Shown here in pieces: positions 23,116 through 35,934 of a DNA stretch of 64,000 nt. Both the position numbers and the translations under genes were made by a program. The stretch is from the NCBI GenBank assembly GCA_022316685.1, contig JAKJHU010000063.1, positions 310,001 through 374,000 of the forward strand. The letters run 5' to 3'. This DNA is from Progne subis subis. Lineage: Eukaryota > Chordata > Aves > Passeriformes > Hirundinidae. The first letter of the stretch is position 1, and every line of letters begins with the position of its first letter. The notes under the pieces were generated by a model. It ran no database searches. It was given only the letters and a program-made list of their open reading frames with translations, and was not told where the DNA came from.

Positions 23116-26100
23116 ATCTTTCTTAGGCAGTAGTAGTTCAATGACCTTTCTCTTATTTTTCAGACTTCTGTTATTTTTGCATGCTCTTTGTGGCCATTGT
23201 AAGGAAACAGGAAAATGCTTCCCTTTCTTACTCTTCTGATTACCTTAAAATAATCTTCCCCTTTTAAATGGCTGTCAAAAAGGGCTTCTTCATAGGTTTT
23301 TCTCATGGGCACCCTAAACAATTTGGGCTGTGGAGAGTTGATTTCTCATTACAGCTGACTGAAGGACGTATCAGTGGCATCTGGAAGCAGCAGGGTTGTG
23401 ATGACTATTTATCCTTGCCTTGCAAAATGGAGTATAGGACATTGCACCGCTCATGGAAGTCAGCAGAATTGGCCTTGGACTTCACTGCAAACTCTCCCCT
23501 TAATCGAGGAGTACTCCAACCCACTGCAAAAGGCTATTTATATTTCATTTCTCACTATAAAGGAAGGTAGAAGATTGACAGCAGTGCACTACAATTTTGT
23601 AGTAATTGATCTTTTTCAAAGCACTTTGGCTTTCTCTGAAGAGCTGTCATGTGGTTCTGTACCTTGTTATTGCTATGGGTATATTTTACTGTTGTTTTCA
23701 GAAAGTGGGCATCAAGATATCATGGGTTTTAACCACAGAATTGCCTTTATTCTGCATTTATTCTGCTACTAGATGTAATATTAATGGAAGTACCCTTCTG
23801 GCAGGGTACGCTGCGTTATCAGTAAATGTGTAATTGACTTCTGTACGGAGTCTGAGGGAACAAAGGGAGCTCAGAGATCAAGAGCCCTGTGCCTGGCTGC
23901 CAGAGCAGTGTGATTGTTCTGGCCGCAGCCTGTGATCCCTGCTTACAGTGCGGCTGAGTTATCACTCAAGGGCTGCTGCTAGTGATTGTGGTTTGATCAG
24001 TGTAAGTGGGAAATGACAGTGCAAATGTATCTCGTGCTGCTCATCAGCCTACCTGCATATCTACTGAAAAAGGAGCAAGGAGAGGTACCCTGGTAATCGG
24101 TATTAGAGGTGTGCATAAGCATGAACCTGAAGGGAATGGGCAAAAAAAGAGGGGAATGTTGAAAGTTTAGTACATTGCAACCAGTGTTAGGTACTAGCAC
24201 TGAGGAAGGACTGGGAAATCAAGATAAAAGTGATTGAAGTTTTGTGTTTAGTAATTTTTATTTATTCAGGGGAAAATGTTTCTTGCTGTGAGGGAAAAAT
24301 GCTTTGTTTCTTTTTAAACTCTATTTGTAAAGCAGACCATGAGAGCTTTGTATGAATGTAGGGAATCTAAAAGGGTGGGTTTGACACTGTAAATATGAAG
24401 CTCTCAATTGTTCAGGTATTTTAAAAAGTGAGAGTACTCAGTACCTCTTAACATTAAATCCATGTTATGATCTCTCATATTACGAATCAAAAGACAGAAA
24501 GGGAAAATACACCTTTTACATAATGCTATTCATCATGACAAATGTTCTGTATCAAAGAACATAACATCCTGGCAAAGCTTCAAGATTACCCAGAGGAGAG
24601 GCAATGGACAGACTGCTGAGCCAAAGTAATTTCAGAAACAATTCCACACCTTATTTATCCCTCGTGTGGAGCAGAAAGGCTATGAAACTCTCTAACACAG
24701 TCACTATGTGCATTTGTTTAACCTACTGACCTTAACTCTCACCTACCTGGCAGCTTCTTGTTTCTGAGCACGGATCTCTGTGCAACTCAAAACATCGTGG
24801 TTCCGAGTCTCTCTATGAGAGATGATTCTTTCCTGGCTCTTGAGCCAAACTCATTCCAGACACCTTCACTGGGCAGCCTCATAGCATCAGAAGAAAAAGC
24901 TCTTCCTTCACGTGAATGTACCTTTAAACAAAACTGAAATTATACTGCATCTAAAATTCTGGCTCAAGATTGAGTAAATGAAAACTATTTGTTTTCATGA
25001 ACCTCAAATTTAATCCTCAGTAATGGGGGCTTTTTGTTTGGTTGGGGTTTTTTTATTGAACTTTCAGATATTAAATCAATTTATTCAGTATTATTAGCGC
25101 TAGACAATGCAACTTATCTGTCATAATACTGAAAACTAGAAATCTTGTTTATGCAAGTCAGTGTAGTAGAGATAGAATCATCTATGTAATTTATCAAAAT
25201 TACATATATTTACTCATTGTAACAGAATTTGGCATTATACTGAGGGCTGCAGAAGTCCTCACGCTCTTATGTTACTGTCTGTCCACAAAAGTCACAGTAT
25301 CTAAATGAACTAGTGTTGTATTGTTTAAAAGATGTCAAAAATATGCTCTCAATATATTAAATTAGCTCTTTGAGCAAATAGTCAAGATGTGCAAGTCTGA
25401 CCAGAAGAGAGTTGTTTTTAAACAAACCAAAAAGCCAATAGCATCCCACCCTTGTTAACCCTTAGTTTGGATGCCTGAGGAGGAGAGCTGAGTTTTAGGG
25501 TGGACATTTGTACTGTGCTGGACAACAACATATTTTAAGTTTCCTTGCAACACATAGTCCCTACCAGCTGTTGTGTTAAAAGGAAGTCATGGCTTCAAAT
25601 TGGGATGTGCTTTAAAAGGTCATAAAGGACATAGAGGGCAAGGGAAGGTTTGTGTTGGCATCTTTTGTCACATGCTGCCCATCAATTTGCCTTGGCTTGT
25701 TCAAGTTGAACATTTTCTGTTCTGACAAAAGCCAGCTTTAGAAAATGACATTCACAGTCACCTCTGCCATGCTTCATTTTTGAAAATCCCATCCCTGACA
25801 CTCAGATCTCAACCAATTAATTTTAATATAACAATAAGCCTAATGTCTTTCAGGGAGCCACTCTAAACTTTTAGGTCATTCTTGATATTTAAACTCTGGG
25901 AGAAGACAAGCTTTGTATTTGCATTTCAGATTGCATCCTATCATGGGTATTTTTTAAAGTTCATCTTATTACTAAAACCACAATTTTTTTTTTTTTAATT
26001 TTTTTTTTTTCTTGTGAAATATAAAGCCTCGTGAGCTTGTTTGTATTTCATGGCGAAGTGCAGTTCACTCAGTTCATGGAGCTCAAAAGGGACCCTGTGG

Positions 26101-29100
26101 GGCCTCATCCTGGTCCAGCTGGCACTGATTTAAGGCAGTGACATAATGATAATGTCTCAAGGGTTGTTTTGGGATGTTGGGCTTGCTTGAACATGAAGCT
26201 CGTAAGGCGCAAGACCATGCGACCAAAATCCAGGAAATGGTTCACCTACCCATTCTTATGGGGTACATATGCAGGTCTGTAAAAGTTCAGAAAAGAATAA
26301 GTGATCTATTACTGTTGTGATGAAAATAGCGAGGCTGTCCTTCTTTCAGAATGTTTTAAAGAAAGATTAATCTATTAAAGGAAACATGGCACTGGGAGGA
26401 ACATCTGACACAGCTGAGATCTAAAATGTGTGGGGAAGGTCCTGGTTCATCTCTGGGGATTGCAAAACTGCCTTCCTGGTTTGCATGACAACCCTGAGCC
26501 CTTAACGTGTGCCAGGATGTACCAAAACTTTTAATGATTTTGTCCAAGTCAGGGCAGAAATCTTATTTAAACCTGGAATACCCAAGATGTTCCTTGTGCC
26601 TTTAGAACAGAAATGCCTCTTCTCTGCTTTTCAGCTGCTGGTATAAACAGTGTTCTCTGGGAAAAGGATGGATTGTAATTTCAACACACAATCAGCATAG
26701 AGGAACTTGGTAAACAGAAAACATTGCTGGTGGCAGTCAAGAGAGGAGGCTAAGAGGAAAACCTCATTAAGTCTGATTGCTATAGCACACAGTGATAATG
26801 GTCTTGAACAGGAGATAATGATTTACCCAGTGTCTCTGGAACAGGATAGGTTATATAGGTCTGTGGGCTTTTCTTTTAATTGAAAGAACACCTATCATTA
26901 ATGGCCAGTGAAATAATTGAGTAAATCTTTGTGCTGTAGAGAGGAAAAAAGTTAGAAATATTGACATAATGCAATTTCATCCCATAGTGAATCATAATTA
27001 CTAATGCTGAATGTGACCTTCACAATATAAAGTTTGCAGAGAACTTTAATCTTTCTGTGCTTTTGCGACTACCACTGATGTAACACAATGGTGGCACATT
27101 TAGTGGCTGGAGTTTGATCCATACTAACACAGAGTTTACAATCCTAGAATCACTTCTTAACAAAATAGTGTGATGTGAGTTGGAAAGAAGCAAGAGTAAG
27201 TCAATACCAGTCATCCTCCAGTTGTACACCTGAGTTCATTTAGTGAAGAGGGATGGGTGCAGTCTGGTCCCCTGTGCTTGATCTTGTCTCCAGCCTGCTT
27301 GTTTCCGTTCAGAGCAGTGCCTGCAGTGGAGCTCAGTGTCTGCCCGAGGGGAAAGGAGCTGGTGAGCTCCTTTGTGCCCTGCTCTGCCTGCGGGGATGGG
27401 GTGGTACTTGGGCACATTGCTCTGCTTCTGCTTTCTGCCTGCAGGCTCCCTTCGAGTAGAAATAGGAACTAAATGTGGCCAGCAGGTGTGTCAGAGATGA
27501 GCTGACACAGCAGTGCAAGAAACACTCCCATCACTGCCAAGGTTTGATCTGACTCTTACTTGTAGCAGAGTGCAGACAGCATCCTCCCAGTCACTGCACT
27601 GGTTGGGGCTTGAGGGGAGGCAACATGACTGGCTTCAGCAACTCAACCCCATGTCCATTTATTCTTCTCTACAAAGTCTTGCAGAGCCCTGTGGCTGTCG
27701 CATTTGCCACTCTTCTCATCCTACTGAAGTCAATCCCCTCAGTCTTTTGAAACAGCAGCAAATTAAAGCTCTTTTTGAAGGCTGCAGACAAGCTAATATA
27801 TATTTTATACGTCCTGTATATATACATGCACTAGCATATCCTTCAAAGTTGAAAAGAGACCATTTGAATTAAAGAGAAATGAGTATCTTTGCAGATCAAA
27901 AGAAAAAATTAAACTTTTGTTTCTGGTTTTAAAGGGGAATTTTTAAAGTAATAACCAAACCTTTAGAGTCTTTAAAGTATTTTCAAAATTCCTGGCAGCT
28001 TATCTCTGAAGTTGGGCTCTATGAACTGGATATAAAACTTACTACTCATTATCATTCCATCTGTTTGAAGATTCTGCAAGTGTAATGAAACAATTGTTAG
28101 AATAGCTTATCTACAAGGTGTGATCACCATGTTTTCCCTTTCAGATTTGCTTGTGGGTCACAGTCATTTAAATCTTCAAGTGCCTGTGCACATATTTCTC
28201 AAACTGGTGAAGTCCATTGCATGGCTGTGGTTATGAAGGTTTGTTTATTCGCCATACCCCCACTAACCATGTTATGGGGTGATGCAAGTCATGGCACAGA
28301 GGAGCCAGCTCGTGTTGGATGAGGGGATACACATGGAAAGCGATGCACGTGGTCAGGGCAAAGACACTCCATGGGGATTTTCAAAGAAAATTCCCTTATT
28401 AATAACTGTCTCTCCCTGCTGGTTGAATGTGTTTTAATTGGTACTTCCACCAGGCAACAGTTTTTTCTACTGAGTTACTTGGTAAAATTTGCTGTTTTTA
28501 TTGAGATTGTTAATAATAGCAGTATCTGCAAGAAACTCACAAAATTCTATTCCAGCATCTCCATGCAAAGGAATCTAGAATAACAGTAATTGCTTAAAAA
28601 ACACAGTTCCCTCAGCTTTGGGAAGAGAAAATGCATACAACTAAGGAAGGTATTGGAAAAAGAACTCCATTAAAGACTGAAAATAAAATAAGCACTAGTC
28701 TTGAATGAAAGTGTTGTGGAGGATAATCTGCTTTTCATTTAAGATACTGGCTTGATGGAGATTCTCCAGAAGTGCCCATGGGAAAAGGAGCTGAGAATCA
28801 CTTTTTTTACATCTGTGACTTAAAGTTCATTTGTGACCAAAACACTCTCAGGAAGTTTTGATTATTGTACTACCAGTTAGCAACCTGATCACTGAATGGG
28901 TGCTGAGAGGCAAATTTATGCTGTAAGTATATTGAGAAACAAATCGAACCTGTTGGAATAAAGAAAAATACAAAGGGGATGTAAGCCTCTCCTAACTGCT
29001 GATGGCAGTCTGAGTCTGGACAGTAAGGCTCAGTCTTTGCTGTTGGATTATTACCTGTTGAGTATGTGAGGAGACACAGATGAACTTTCTCATGCTAAAA

Positions 29101-29360
29101 TAGGAATCCAGAAGAAAGAATCATATTCCACCTCCTCCTTTTTAGCAAAAAGAAACTGTGGGAAAATCCAGAACAAGGCCATAAAAATAAAACATACTGC
29201 AAGGTAATAGTGTAAGCTTCTGAGGATCCATAAGGAAAAAACCCAACATTTTTAACCATGTCTGGCTGAGGAAATGAAAGAAAAGACTGGATTCCTTGCA
29301 GTCAGCCTGACATAAAGCTGAGAAATTTAACACTCTCAATGTTATTGAACGAATTTAGAT
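23116..29360. other. gene-free stretch
   Basis: No recognised gene. Frames at 23268-23570 (100 codons), 23374-23772 (132 codons) and 27513-27872 (119 codons) show no domain I recognise. 27250-27450 is locally GC-rich, is open in four frames, and contains a perfect 9-bp stem with a 4-nt loop at 27352-27373 (AAAGGAGCT / AGCTCCTTT). An A/T-only patch lies at 25984-26010. Confidence 0.45.
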
Positions 29361-29420
29361 GGTTTTTTTGTTGTTGTTGGGGGGGTTTTTTTGGTGGTTT
29401 GTTTTTTTTTTTTTTTTTTT
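29361..29420 (+). repeat. G/T-rich low-complexity block
   Basis: T runs, GTT units, a 7-G run (29379-29385) and a final 19-T run (29402-29420), all on the + strand. The composition matches the blocks at 14033-14179 and 60390-60554. Confidence 0.9.
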
Positions 29421-29879
29421 AATAACATCTTAACAGTCCAGTGATTGGAAATATCCTTTCACTAGTAAAGGGTTTCCATGCTACTACTTAAATAAATAAA
29501 TAATCAAGCCAAAAACCTTGTATATTCTCTAAACTTGAGTAGTGATTTTTCTTCTTAATTATGTGGCATGATATTAGTACCTGAAATTTTAATTAAAGCT
29601 TGTAGTTAACATAAAAAATATCAATACAGTTTAAAAAAGTGTTCTTTTAATACTCTTTCAGTATGTGGAAGAGTTTGATCCGTATCCTGGTGTTCTCAAT
29701 TTTCTGTTTTGCATCTTGCACTAAAAGATGCTAATCAGTGGGATTTTTCACGTGTTCAGATCAAGGAATATTCCTTCACCTTTTAAAATCCCATTTCTGT
29801 GCTTTATGCCGTATTTTTAGGTTCAGCGGGAAGGGTTTCAGTGCCATCTATATGCAAATAAAGCCTTTTTATGGGCAGT

Positions 29880-30095
29880 GAGCTGGTAGCTGAGCCGGTG
29901 TGAGCCCGGGATGGATGCCAGTGCCGGGATGCTGGGCTCGCTCGGGGGGCATCCTGCTGGTGGCAGTCCAACAGGAGGAAGCATGGAGCTACCTGGTGTG
30001 GCTGAGGAGGACCTGGTGCTAATGAGCGCAGCCTGGCATTGGGTTAGAACAGGAGATAATGGTGCGTGCCTCTGTGCTCCCCTTACCGGTGGTGG
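29880..30095. promoter_or_regulatory. small CpG-rich island, possible promoter or first exon
   Basis: About eight CpG fall within some 200 bases, against near-absence around it. Just upstream lie an octamer-like ATGCAAAT (near 29852) and a TATA-like TTTTTATGG (near 29867). A plus frame starting with ATG at 29911 (77 codons, Gly-rich) and a minus frame of 126 codons (29838-30218) cross it, and neither resembles a known protein. It could be an orphan promoter, a short GC-rich exon or a random compositional peak. Confidence 0.28.
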
Positions 30096-32129
30096 GGTTA
30101 GTAGGAGACTTATTTGCAGGTGCCTGGAATGTCCAGGGGGTTGAAATACATGTACAAGAATCGGTTTGAGTACTTGGTGATCATAAAAATCAAGATGGAA
30201 GAGAATGAAGGAAGCCACGGCTTAACTCAAGGTTAACTACTATGTGGTGCAAAATCTATGTGGAATTCAGTTCTCCCCTGCCAAAGCTGACAGACAAATC
30301 TCTGTGCTCACATTAGAATGTTTTTATTAAGCAAGAAATACTTAAAATTATACCCATGTTGCTGAAAGTTCCTTTCAGATATCACAAGAAGTTTTTAATA
30401 AAGATCAAGGTAAATTTGTGCCCAGTTCTGTACCTCCAAAGTACGGATGGTCTGTGATACCACACTGAGTTCTTTCAGTTCTTCTTGCAGCTATACAATG
30501 ATGTAAACATATATCAAAATTACAGTGAAAACGCACCTGCCCCTGCTATGCATGCCCCAGAACCTCACTGTCTGCCCAGTGTGCCTTTGAAGTGGATGTA
30601 GTATCAGTAGGTTGCTTAGTTAATAAAGAAATAATTTTGGGATAGTGCTAACTCATAATGAACACAAATACTGCTGATGAAAGTAGCAAAACTGGAAACA
30701 AATCCTAACAATAATGCATTTGGGTGAGAATTTCAGACAGTGGTGCTTAACATCCATGTCAAAGGGATCTACACACTCTCTGTTCCCCTGGCTGACTGAC
30801 ATTCTGATTAAGCCTAACAAGAAAGCATTGACAAGTTTTAGAAACAGCCTGGGAAGGAATGAGGAGAGCAGAAAGTCCTTTGAACTCAGTGGAGGCCTGA
30901 ATGAAGTTAAAACCCTCAAAATTATCCCAGCTGGCTAATAACAGCCAAAGGTTAGAGTAATATAGTAATTACTCAAGCTTACAACTGTTTTTTTGGTTTT
31001 TTTTTTTTTTCCCCACTGGAAAATAACGTGTGCTTTAAATCATGAATAAAACATGTTGGCCCAAATCTATTGCCTTAAGCATCTCCAGTAGAACTAAGAA
31101 CATAATGTATATTTACTTACTTGAGGAAAATCTACTCATCACTTAGAGATCCTCACTGCCTAATTAGGATGCCTAATATATTTCAATGCTTGATGTATTT
31201 CCTCTTGCATATGCTTAAATGGGTCAAACCTTGAATCTAGTTAAAAAATACAAAAGCACAATGAAATGCTTTATTTCAGCCTCTTATTCTAATCTGTGGC
31301 AACATAGGAAAAAAAGAAATTCATCCAGACACATTATTTTTTTTCTTAAATAAAATAATATAAGGAATCATCTCTAGACTTTTTTTTGAAAGTTTTTAAT
31401 TTTGAATTCTCTTCTGCCAATAAGCTTAAAAATCAAACTTCCTTTCCAATAAAATGGTAAATTGAATTTAACCTCTGCTTTGATTATACTGATATCTGTT
31501 GATATCACTGATGACTGAAATTCCTACCTAATGTCTGTTCAGCAGTTTTAGCAAATTAACATGATCGGAGTTTCACTGTCAGCAATTAAAAAAAATCTGC
31601 TTGCTACACATTCATACTTGATTTTGTAAACGAAATGTAGTTACTTGCCCTGCATTTGAATAAGTATATTTATATACTCAGATACACACTGAGTGTATAT
31701 AGAATGGAGATTTCATTAGGTTGAATCAATGCAAATATTAGAATAAAGATGATGATTCCATCAAACATTACACATGAATTTATGTGATGCATCAGTTCCT
31801 AATTTGTATTTAGTAAACAAAACTTCAATGTCTTCTTTATGTGAGTCTTCACTTCTGAAGCATTAATGAATGGTTGACTCTGCCACTGCTTGTCTTACTG
31901 AAAAACAGGAAAGTCAAATATTTGGTGGTGATGTAAGATGCCACACGGTATCTCTGGCAGTGGTTGTAGAGAGGGTTAGACATGGGCCCCAAACTCCTGT
32001 CTGAAGCAATGCACACAATGTGTACAGGAGCTCCAGTGTCCCCAGTAAATGCAAGTACCTATATGTAAAAAAAGATAAGTATGTATGTGCCCTATTGGTG
32101 CAGTTTCTCATCTGGAACTAGCACATTCA
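30096..32129. other. gene-free stretch
   Basis: No gene was recognised. A poly(T)-rich patch lies near 30988-31010, and a short imperfect palindrome at about 31671-31701 pairs TATATACTCAG with CTGAGTGTATATA. The rest is ordinary AT-rich sequence. Confidence 0.5.
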
Positions 32130-32520
32130 AATAAATGCACTTTGTTCGTTATAATTCGCCCATACTAATATTAGAATAACATATTAATGGGCAGTTACAA
32201 GTATGTTGTACAGAATTTTTAGACAAAGTGTTAATCTTGATGGGATTAAGAAAAAGCATTAAAATTAATGAAATGATTGCATCTCAATCTGCATATGCAA
32301 ATTAGGATAAATCATATGCCCTACAATAGTACAAGTGAAAGATTATGATAATAAATTGCGTTATCTGAATTAATGACTGGCCAGCCCCACTTGATAAGGT
32401 CATGGTAAGTCCCAGTGCACTTATTACTAAAATTTATCATTCAAGCATGTGTATGCATTTAATTATTATAGCCTATTTAATAAGCACATAAACTTTGAGA
32501 GCAATGGAAAGTTTTCCTCT
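32130..32520. promoter_or_regulatory. candidate enhancer: homeodomain/POU-rich block
   Basis: Complex AT-rich sequence carrying many TAAT/ATTA cores and a perfect octamer ATGCAAAT (32295-32302) next to ATTAGG. Dense homeodomain plus POU-type sites without simple repeats are usual in vertebrate developmental enhancers. Factor binding and conservation are inference. Confidence 0.33.
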
Positions 32521-33599
32521 CTGTAAAAGAACTTTTTCTTGTTCAGAACATGTCAAATCCCAAGAATGGAAGATATGTAGAATATTCTAGTTTGACCTAA
32601 GGATTAATAAATAATTCAGTTTAGTCCTTGCTTCTCACTTTTTTATAGGGTTAAAGATTTATGGAAACACATGAGAGTTAGAGCTAGAATAGCCATGATG
32701 AGAGAAATCACTAAATTTGCTTTCTCCTGTGTGTGTTGATTTCCCAGCAGCCCTGTCTGCTGACCAGTTTATTCCAGGCAAAGAATTATTTTCTAGGTGT
32801 CTACTAGTACAGCACCTAGTCCAATAAAGTGTAGTAAGAGCCTTTGAGTAATATTATGTTGTAACTAATATCAATGTTTAGAAACTCTTATCCAGAAATA
32901 TCAGAAGGTATAAGATGATGGTATAAGGTTCTGAGACTACTTTCTTGAAATCTTGTTTGAGATGGACAGTAAAAGATTTCTGGGTTTTTTGCTTCAGTGA
33001 AGCATAATTTCAAACTCCCTTTTGTTTGTATGATGGTTCCCTGCTGTCCATAGGCATCCTTACAGCTGATGAGCAGCTAATTTCTCATACATGGGCACTT
33101 CAACAGTATTTGCTGCAGATACATCTGTTAGGAGTAAATATATGTATATGAGAGCAAGTAGCTAAAAGCCTGTAGAGGGGTTCACTAGCAGCTGAGACTG
33201 TCGGAGCAGATCAGTCACTAAAAATTGCACCCAAAAGAGCTCAAAAACTTCTGGACTGTGTCAGCTGTCTGAGCTTATCAAACAGCTGTGGAGCACATCC
33301 CTTTTAGTAGCTACTGACTAGTTGGAGGCCAGTGCCAACATTTCTCTGAACCTTTCAGGTTGTGGTGAATATAGAAGAAAGCTTATCCACTGCCTGGGGA
33401 GATGTAAAAAGAATTGGAAAAAATTCGGCTGACCATTTTGGATACGCTGGGTGTTCCCATCTGTTCACATTCACAGAACTGCTGTGAATTAAGTCTGAGC
33501 TCCTGGGAGCAGTGGCTGTGCTGGCCACGAGCTGAATCAAGGAGAACCTCATTATATCCAGAGGATCTGAAAAATTCTGGCACCTTTAACAGTGCAGAA

Positions 33600-34010
33600 G
33601 TGTTTAGAGGCTTTAGTATGTAAATTCTGCAGATGCACAATAGCCACTCAGCAGTGTGATGCCTTGGTCAGAACTATCAAATTAACTCCAGTAAGAACAT
33701 TCTCTAATGAATTAATCATTGGAATATACATTTTACACTCAGAACAAAACATAGATGATCGAATTAACCAATTTCTACTAAGGCCTACGATTACTTTATT
33801 AGGGCTTTAAAAAATGGTTTCTGCAAAGCAGTGTTTACTCCCAGATTGCTGCAGTTATCAGACAGTGCTAAGACCTGCAATTGAGGCCTCTGCTGTCCCT
33901 TATCTCATTAAGTGTGACATAAACACCTTTGATTAAATGAAATGGTAAAGTGCAGCAAATGGAGTAAACACTTTCTCTGCAGAGCAGTGTCCAGCTACAT
34001 GCTTAAGATC
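33600..34010. promoter_or_regulatory. candidate enhancer block containing nested inverted repeats
   Basis: Complex sequence with a TCF/LEF-type site CCTTTGAT (33926-33933) followed by TAAAT, several TAAT cores, and the inverted repeat at 33821-33982. The spacer holds a further imperfect palindrome (33861-33897, GACAG...CTGTC ends). The combination looks constrained. No coding frame is recognisable. Confidence 0.35.
33821..33982. repeat. imperfect inverted repeat (40-bp arms, 82-bp spacer)
   Basis: 33821-33860 and 33943-33982 are reverse complements with about three quarters matching columns. Exact shared blocks are AGTGTTTACTCC and TTGCTGCA. Arm length and spacer size resemble the unrelated-sequence inverted repeat at 10080-10269. 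This could be a fossil palindromic element or a symmetrical regulatory module. Confidence 0.82.
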
Positions 34011-34547
34011 GGATTTTCTGGCCTCTATTGGCAGATGATAACATGTTTTGTACCCATGCCAACAAAAGATAGCCATTTAGAGCTTCTAAATAATTAAATA
34101 TTGATTAATCAGCCTAGAAAAATATAAAACGTTCCCCCCCCCAAGCTTTTGTCCATTTTTAAAGGTCTTATTATTTCTGCCAGAGAAAGCAGGGGATTCT
34201 TCTATACACCTTCTGCAGCTGCCAGGGGCTTAAAAAATTACAGGTTTGTGCTGCTGTGAGAAAAATGGTATGGCTGCCACACTGCCATAGCACCAGTACA
34301 CATGACTCCATTTTGATGTGTTCTCCACAGGATCAATCAAGAGATTTTCTAAGTCACAAAGCCATTTGTAAGGGGCTGAAACTCTGTTTTAAGTGTTAGA
34401 CAACTTGTCTATGAGGATGGAAATGTGTGGTTGCTTATCTGACTCGTGTCTCTCGGCACAACTGGGTTGAAAAAGCCTGCCCTTTGTGGGTTTGGGGCAA
34501 AGTTGTTCAGGAAACAAGCCATCCAGCCTGAAAGATTTTTGGCTTTT

Positions 34548-34569
34548 CCCCACCCCGCCCCCCCCCCCC
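34548..34569 (-). repeat. C-rich tract (G run on minus strand)
   Basis: CCCCACCCCG followed by 12 C. An 8-C run occurs at 34135-34142. On the minus strand these are G runs. Confidence 0.9.
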
Positions 34570-34860
34570 AATGCAACAAGTGTGTGATGTATGCATGTGA
34601 AAAATAAAGCATACGGGATATGATAGAAACTCCAATGAATGTGATAATGATTGTAAATTATTATTGTCATGTGATTTCGGTGAGCTACTTGATTTTCCAC
34701 ATCTTGGGGAGGATTTAAGTAATATTTAGCTAGTTTATTTTTCTTCACCTGCAAACTGGGATTACCCTATAGGAGGTAAATAATACACAAGTATTGGTTG
34801 ATGAGATTTCTTATGTATCGCCAATTACCAAAATGACATTTACAGCAGGTGAGCGGGTCT

Positions 34861-34883
34861 TAACAATATTATTATTATTGTTA
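34861..34883. repeat. AT palindrome with inverted SOX-type cores
   Basis: TAACAATA and TATTGTTA are exact reverse complements around TTATTAT. The AACAAT/ATTGTT arrangement could be an inverted SOX-type pair or part of a short TTA microsatellite. Confidence 0.6.
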
Positions 34884-34947
34884 CAATCAGTGAATGCAGG
34901 AAGGAGTTTTCATAAGACATATACAAGAATTTAGAAGCACTAGTCTA

Positions 34948-35583
34948 TCAAAATGACAATAAAAGCATTGAAAGATGTCTCCTTACTTCCATGTCACACA
35001 GAAGATATTTGGAACATAGTCCATGTGCTTTCTGCCTTAAGGAATGCTCCAAAGCATGCGTCTCTCTGGGCATTACCTGTTTGCTGGTGTTAAATGCAAG
35101 CTCTTGCCCCTGTGGCGCCGCAGCTTCTCTCAAGGGCTCTGTATCTTTATGGTGGCTGGGTTTGGTTTTGTTTGCAAGGTGCCTGTTGTAATCTGTGCTA
35201 GATGCAGAAGAAAAAACCCAAATCGCTGCATTTGTTTGTAGTGAAACACAGCTTAACTTGGAAGCTCGCAAACAGAAAGTGACTGGCTTGTGCGTGGCAG
35301 CAGCTCCAAGTGCCATGTGGCGTGGCAGACCTCCTTCCCCCCACCGGCTCAAACAAGCCCAATTACTGTTCTGCTGGAATGTGGCAAAGCCCTCAGCAAA
35401 GTGAAACCCAAATGTGGCTGTGCTGCTAGCAAAAACCAGGCAGTTTTTGTTGACAGGGTTTGTAGCTAACACTTCTGTGAGGCAGAAGCAAAACAAGTTT
35501 TCTATGATACTGTGCACAGAGACAGTCTTTTGTGAGCCACAAATACCAGCTGAAAGTGTCTTTCCCATGAAACCACAGGACAT
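34948..35583 (-). CDS. longest open frame in the window (211 codons), probably not a gene
   Basis: An ATG-initiated minus-strand frame runs without a stop for 211 codons, with a favourable -3 purine at the ATG. I see no signal peptide, membrane segment, domain or repeat, and I do not recognise the product. The same stretch is open in several plus-strand frames (34991-35191, 35044-35241, 35195-35404, 35414-35599), which suggests low stop density in a GC-richer patch. By rough calculation a chance frame this long is not surprising in 64 kb. A lineage-specific gene or a long non-coding RNA exon cannot be excluded. Confidence 0.12.
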   Translation of the reverse strand: MSCGFMGKTLSAGICGSQKTVSVHSIIENLFCFCLTEVLATNPVNKNCLVFASSTATFGFHFAEGFATFQQNSNWACLSRWGEGGLPRHMALGAAATHKPVTFCLRASKLSCVSLQTNAAIWVFSSASSTDYNRHLANKTKPSHHKDTEPLREAAAPQGQELAFNTSKQVMPRETHALEHSLRQKAHGLCSKYLLCDMEVRRHLSMLLLSF

Positions 35584-35934
35584 CCTGCCCTGGGTTTGAG
35601 AGAATAATGGAAAATGTGCCAGGTATAAAGCAGCTCTGATAGCGAAATGGCGCAGTTTACCTAAGCTGCCTGTTTGTGGGTGAGGAATTGTTGCAGGGTA
35701 AGGCTAGTTTGAGATTTTGACTTTTCCTGATACCATTGGTAGTCAAGGAGAAGAAGCAAAGCAAGAGGACAATTATCTGTTATGGACCTCAAACATATAT
35801 AGGATTCTATGTTATGCTTTTTAGTGTCTGTTGTAAATCAAGATGCTGGTATTGCCCAAAAAGTTCTCTAAGATATCTGAATACAAGATCAGGAGCAGGC
35901 TTCCCTCATCAGATTAAGTCTTGCTAAATCAGGC

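Noticed and set aside
27250..27520. GC-rich multi-frame open region as an exon
   Set aside because: Four frames on both strands are open with no recognisable product; the CTGGTGAGC word is a weak splice-donor match on its own.
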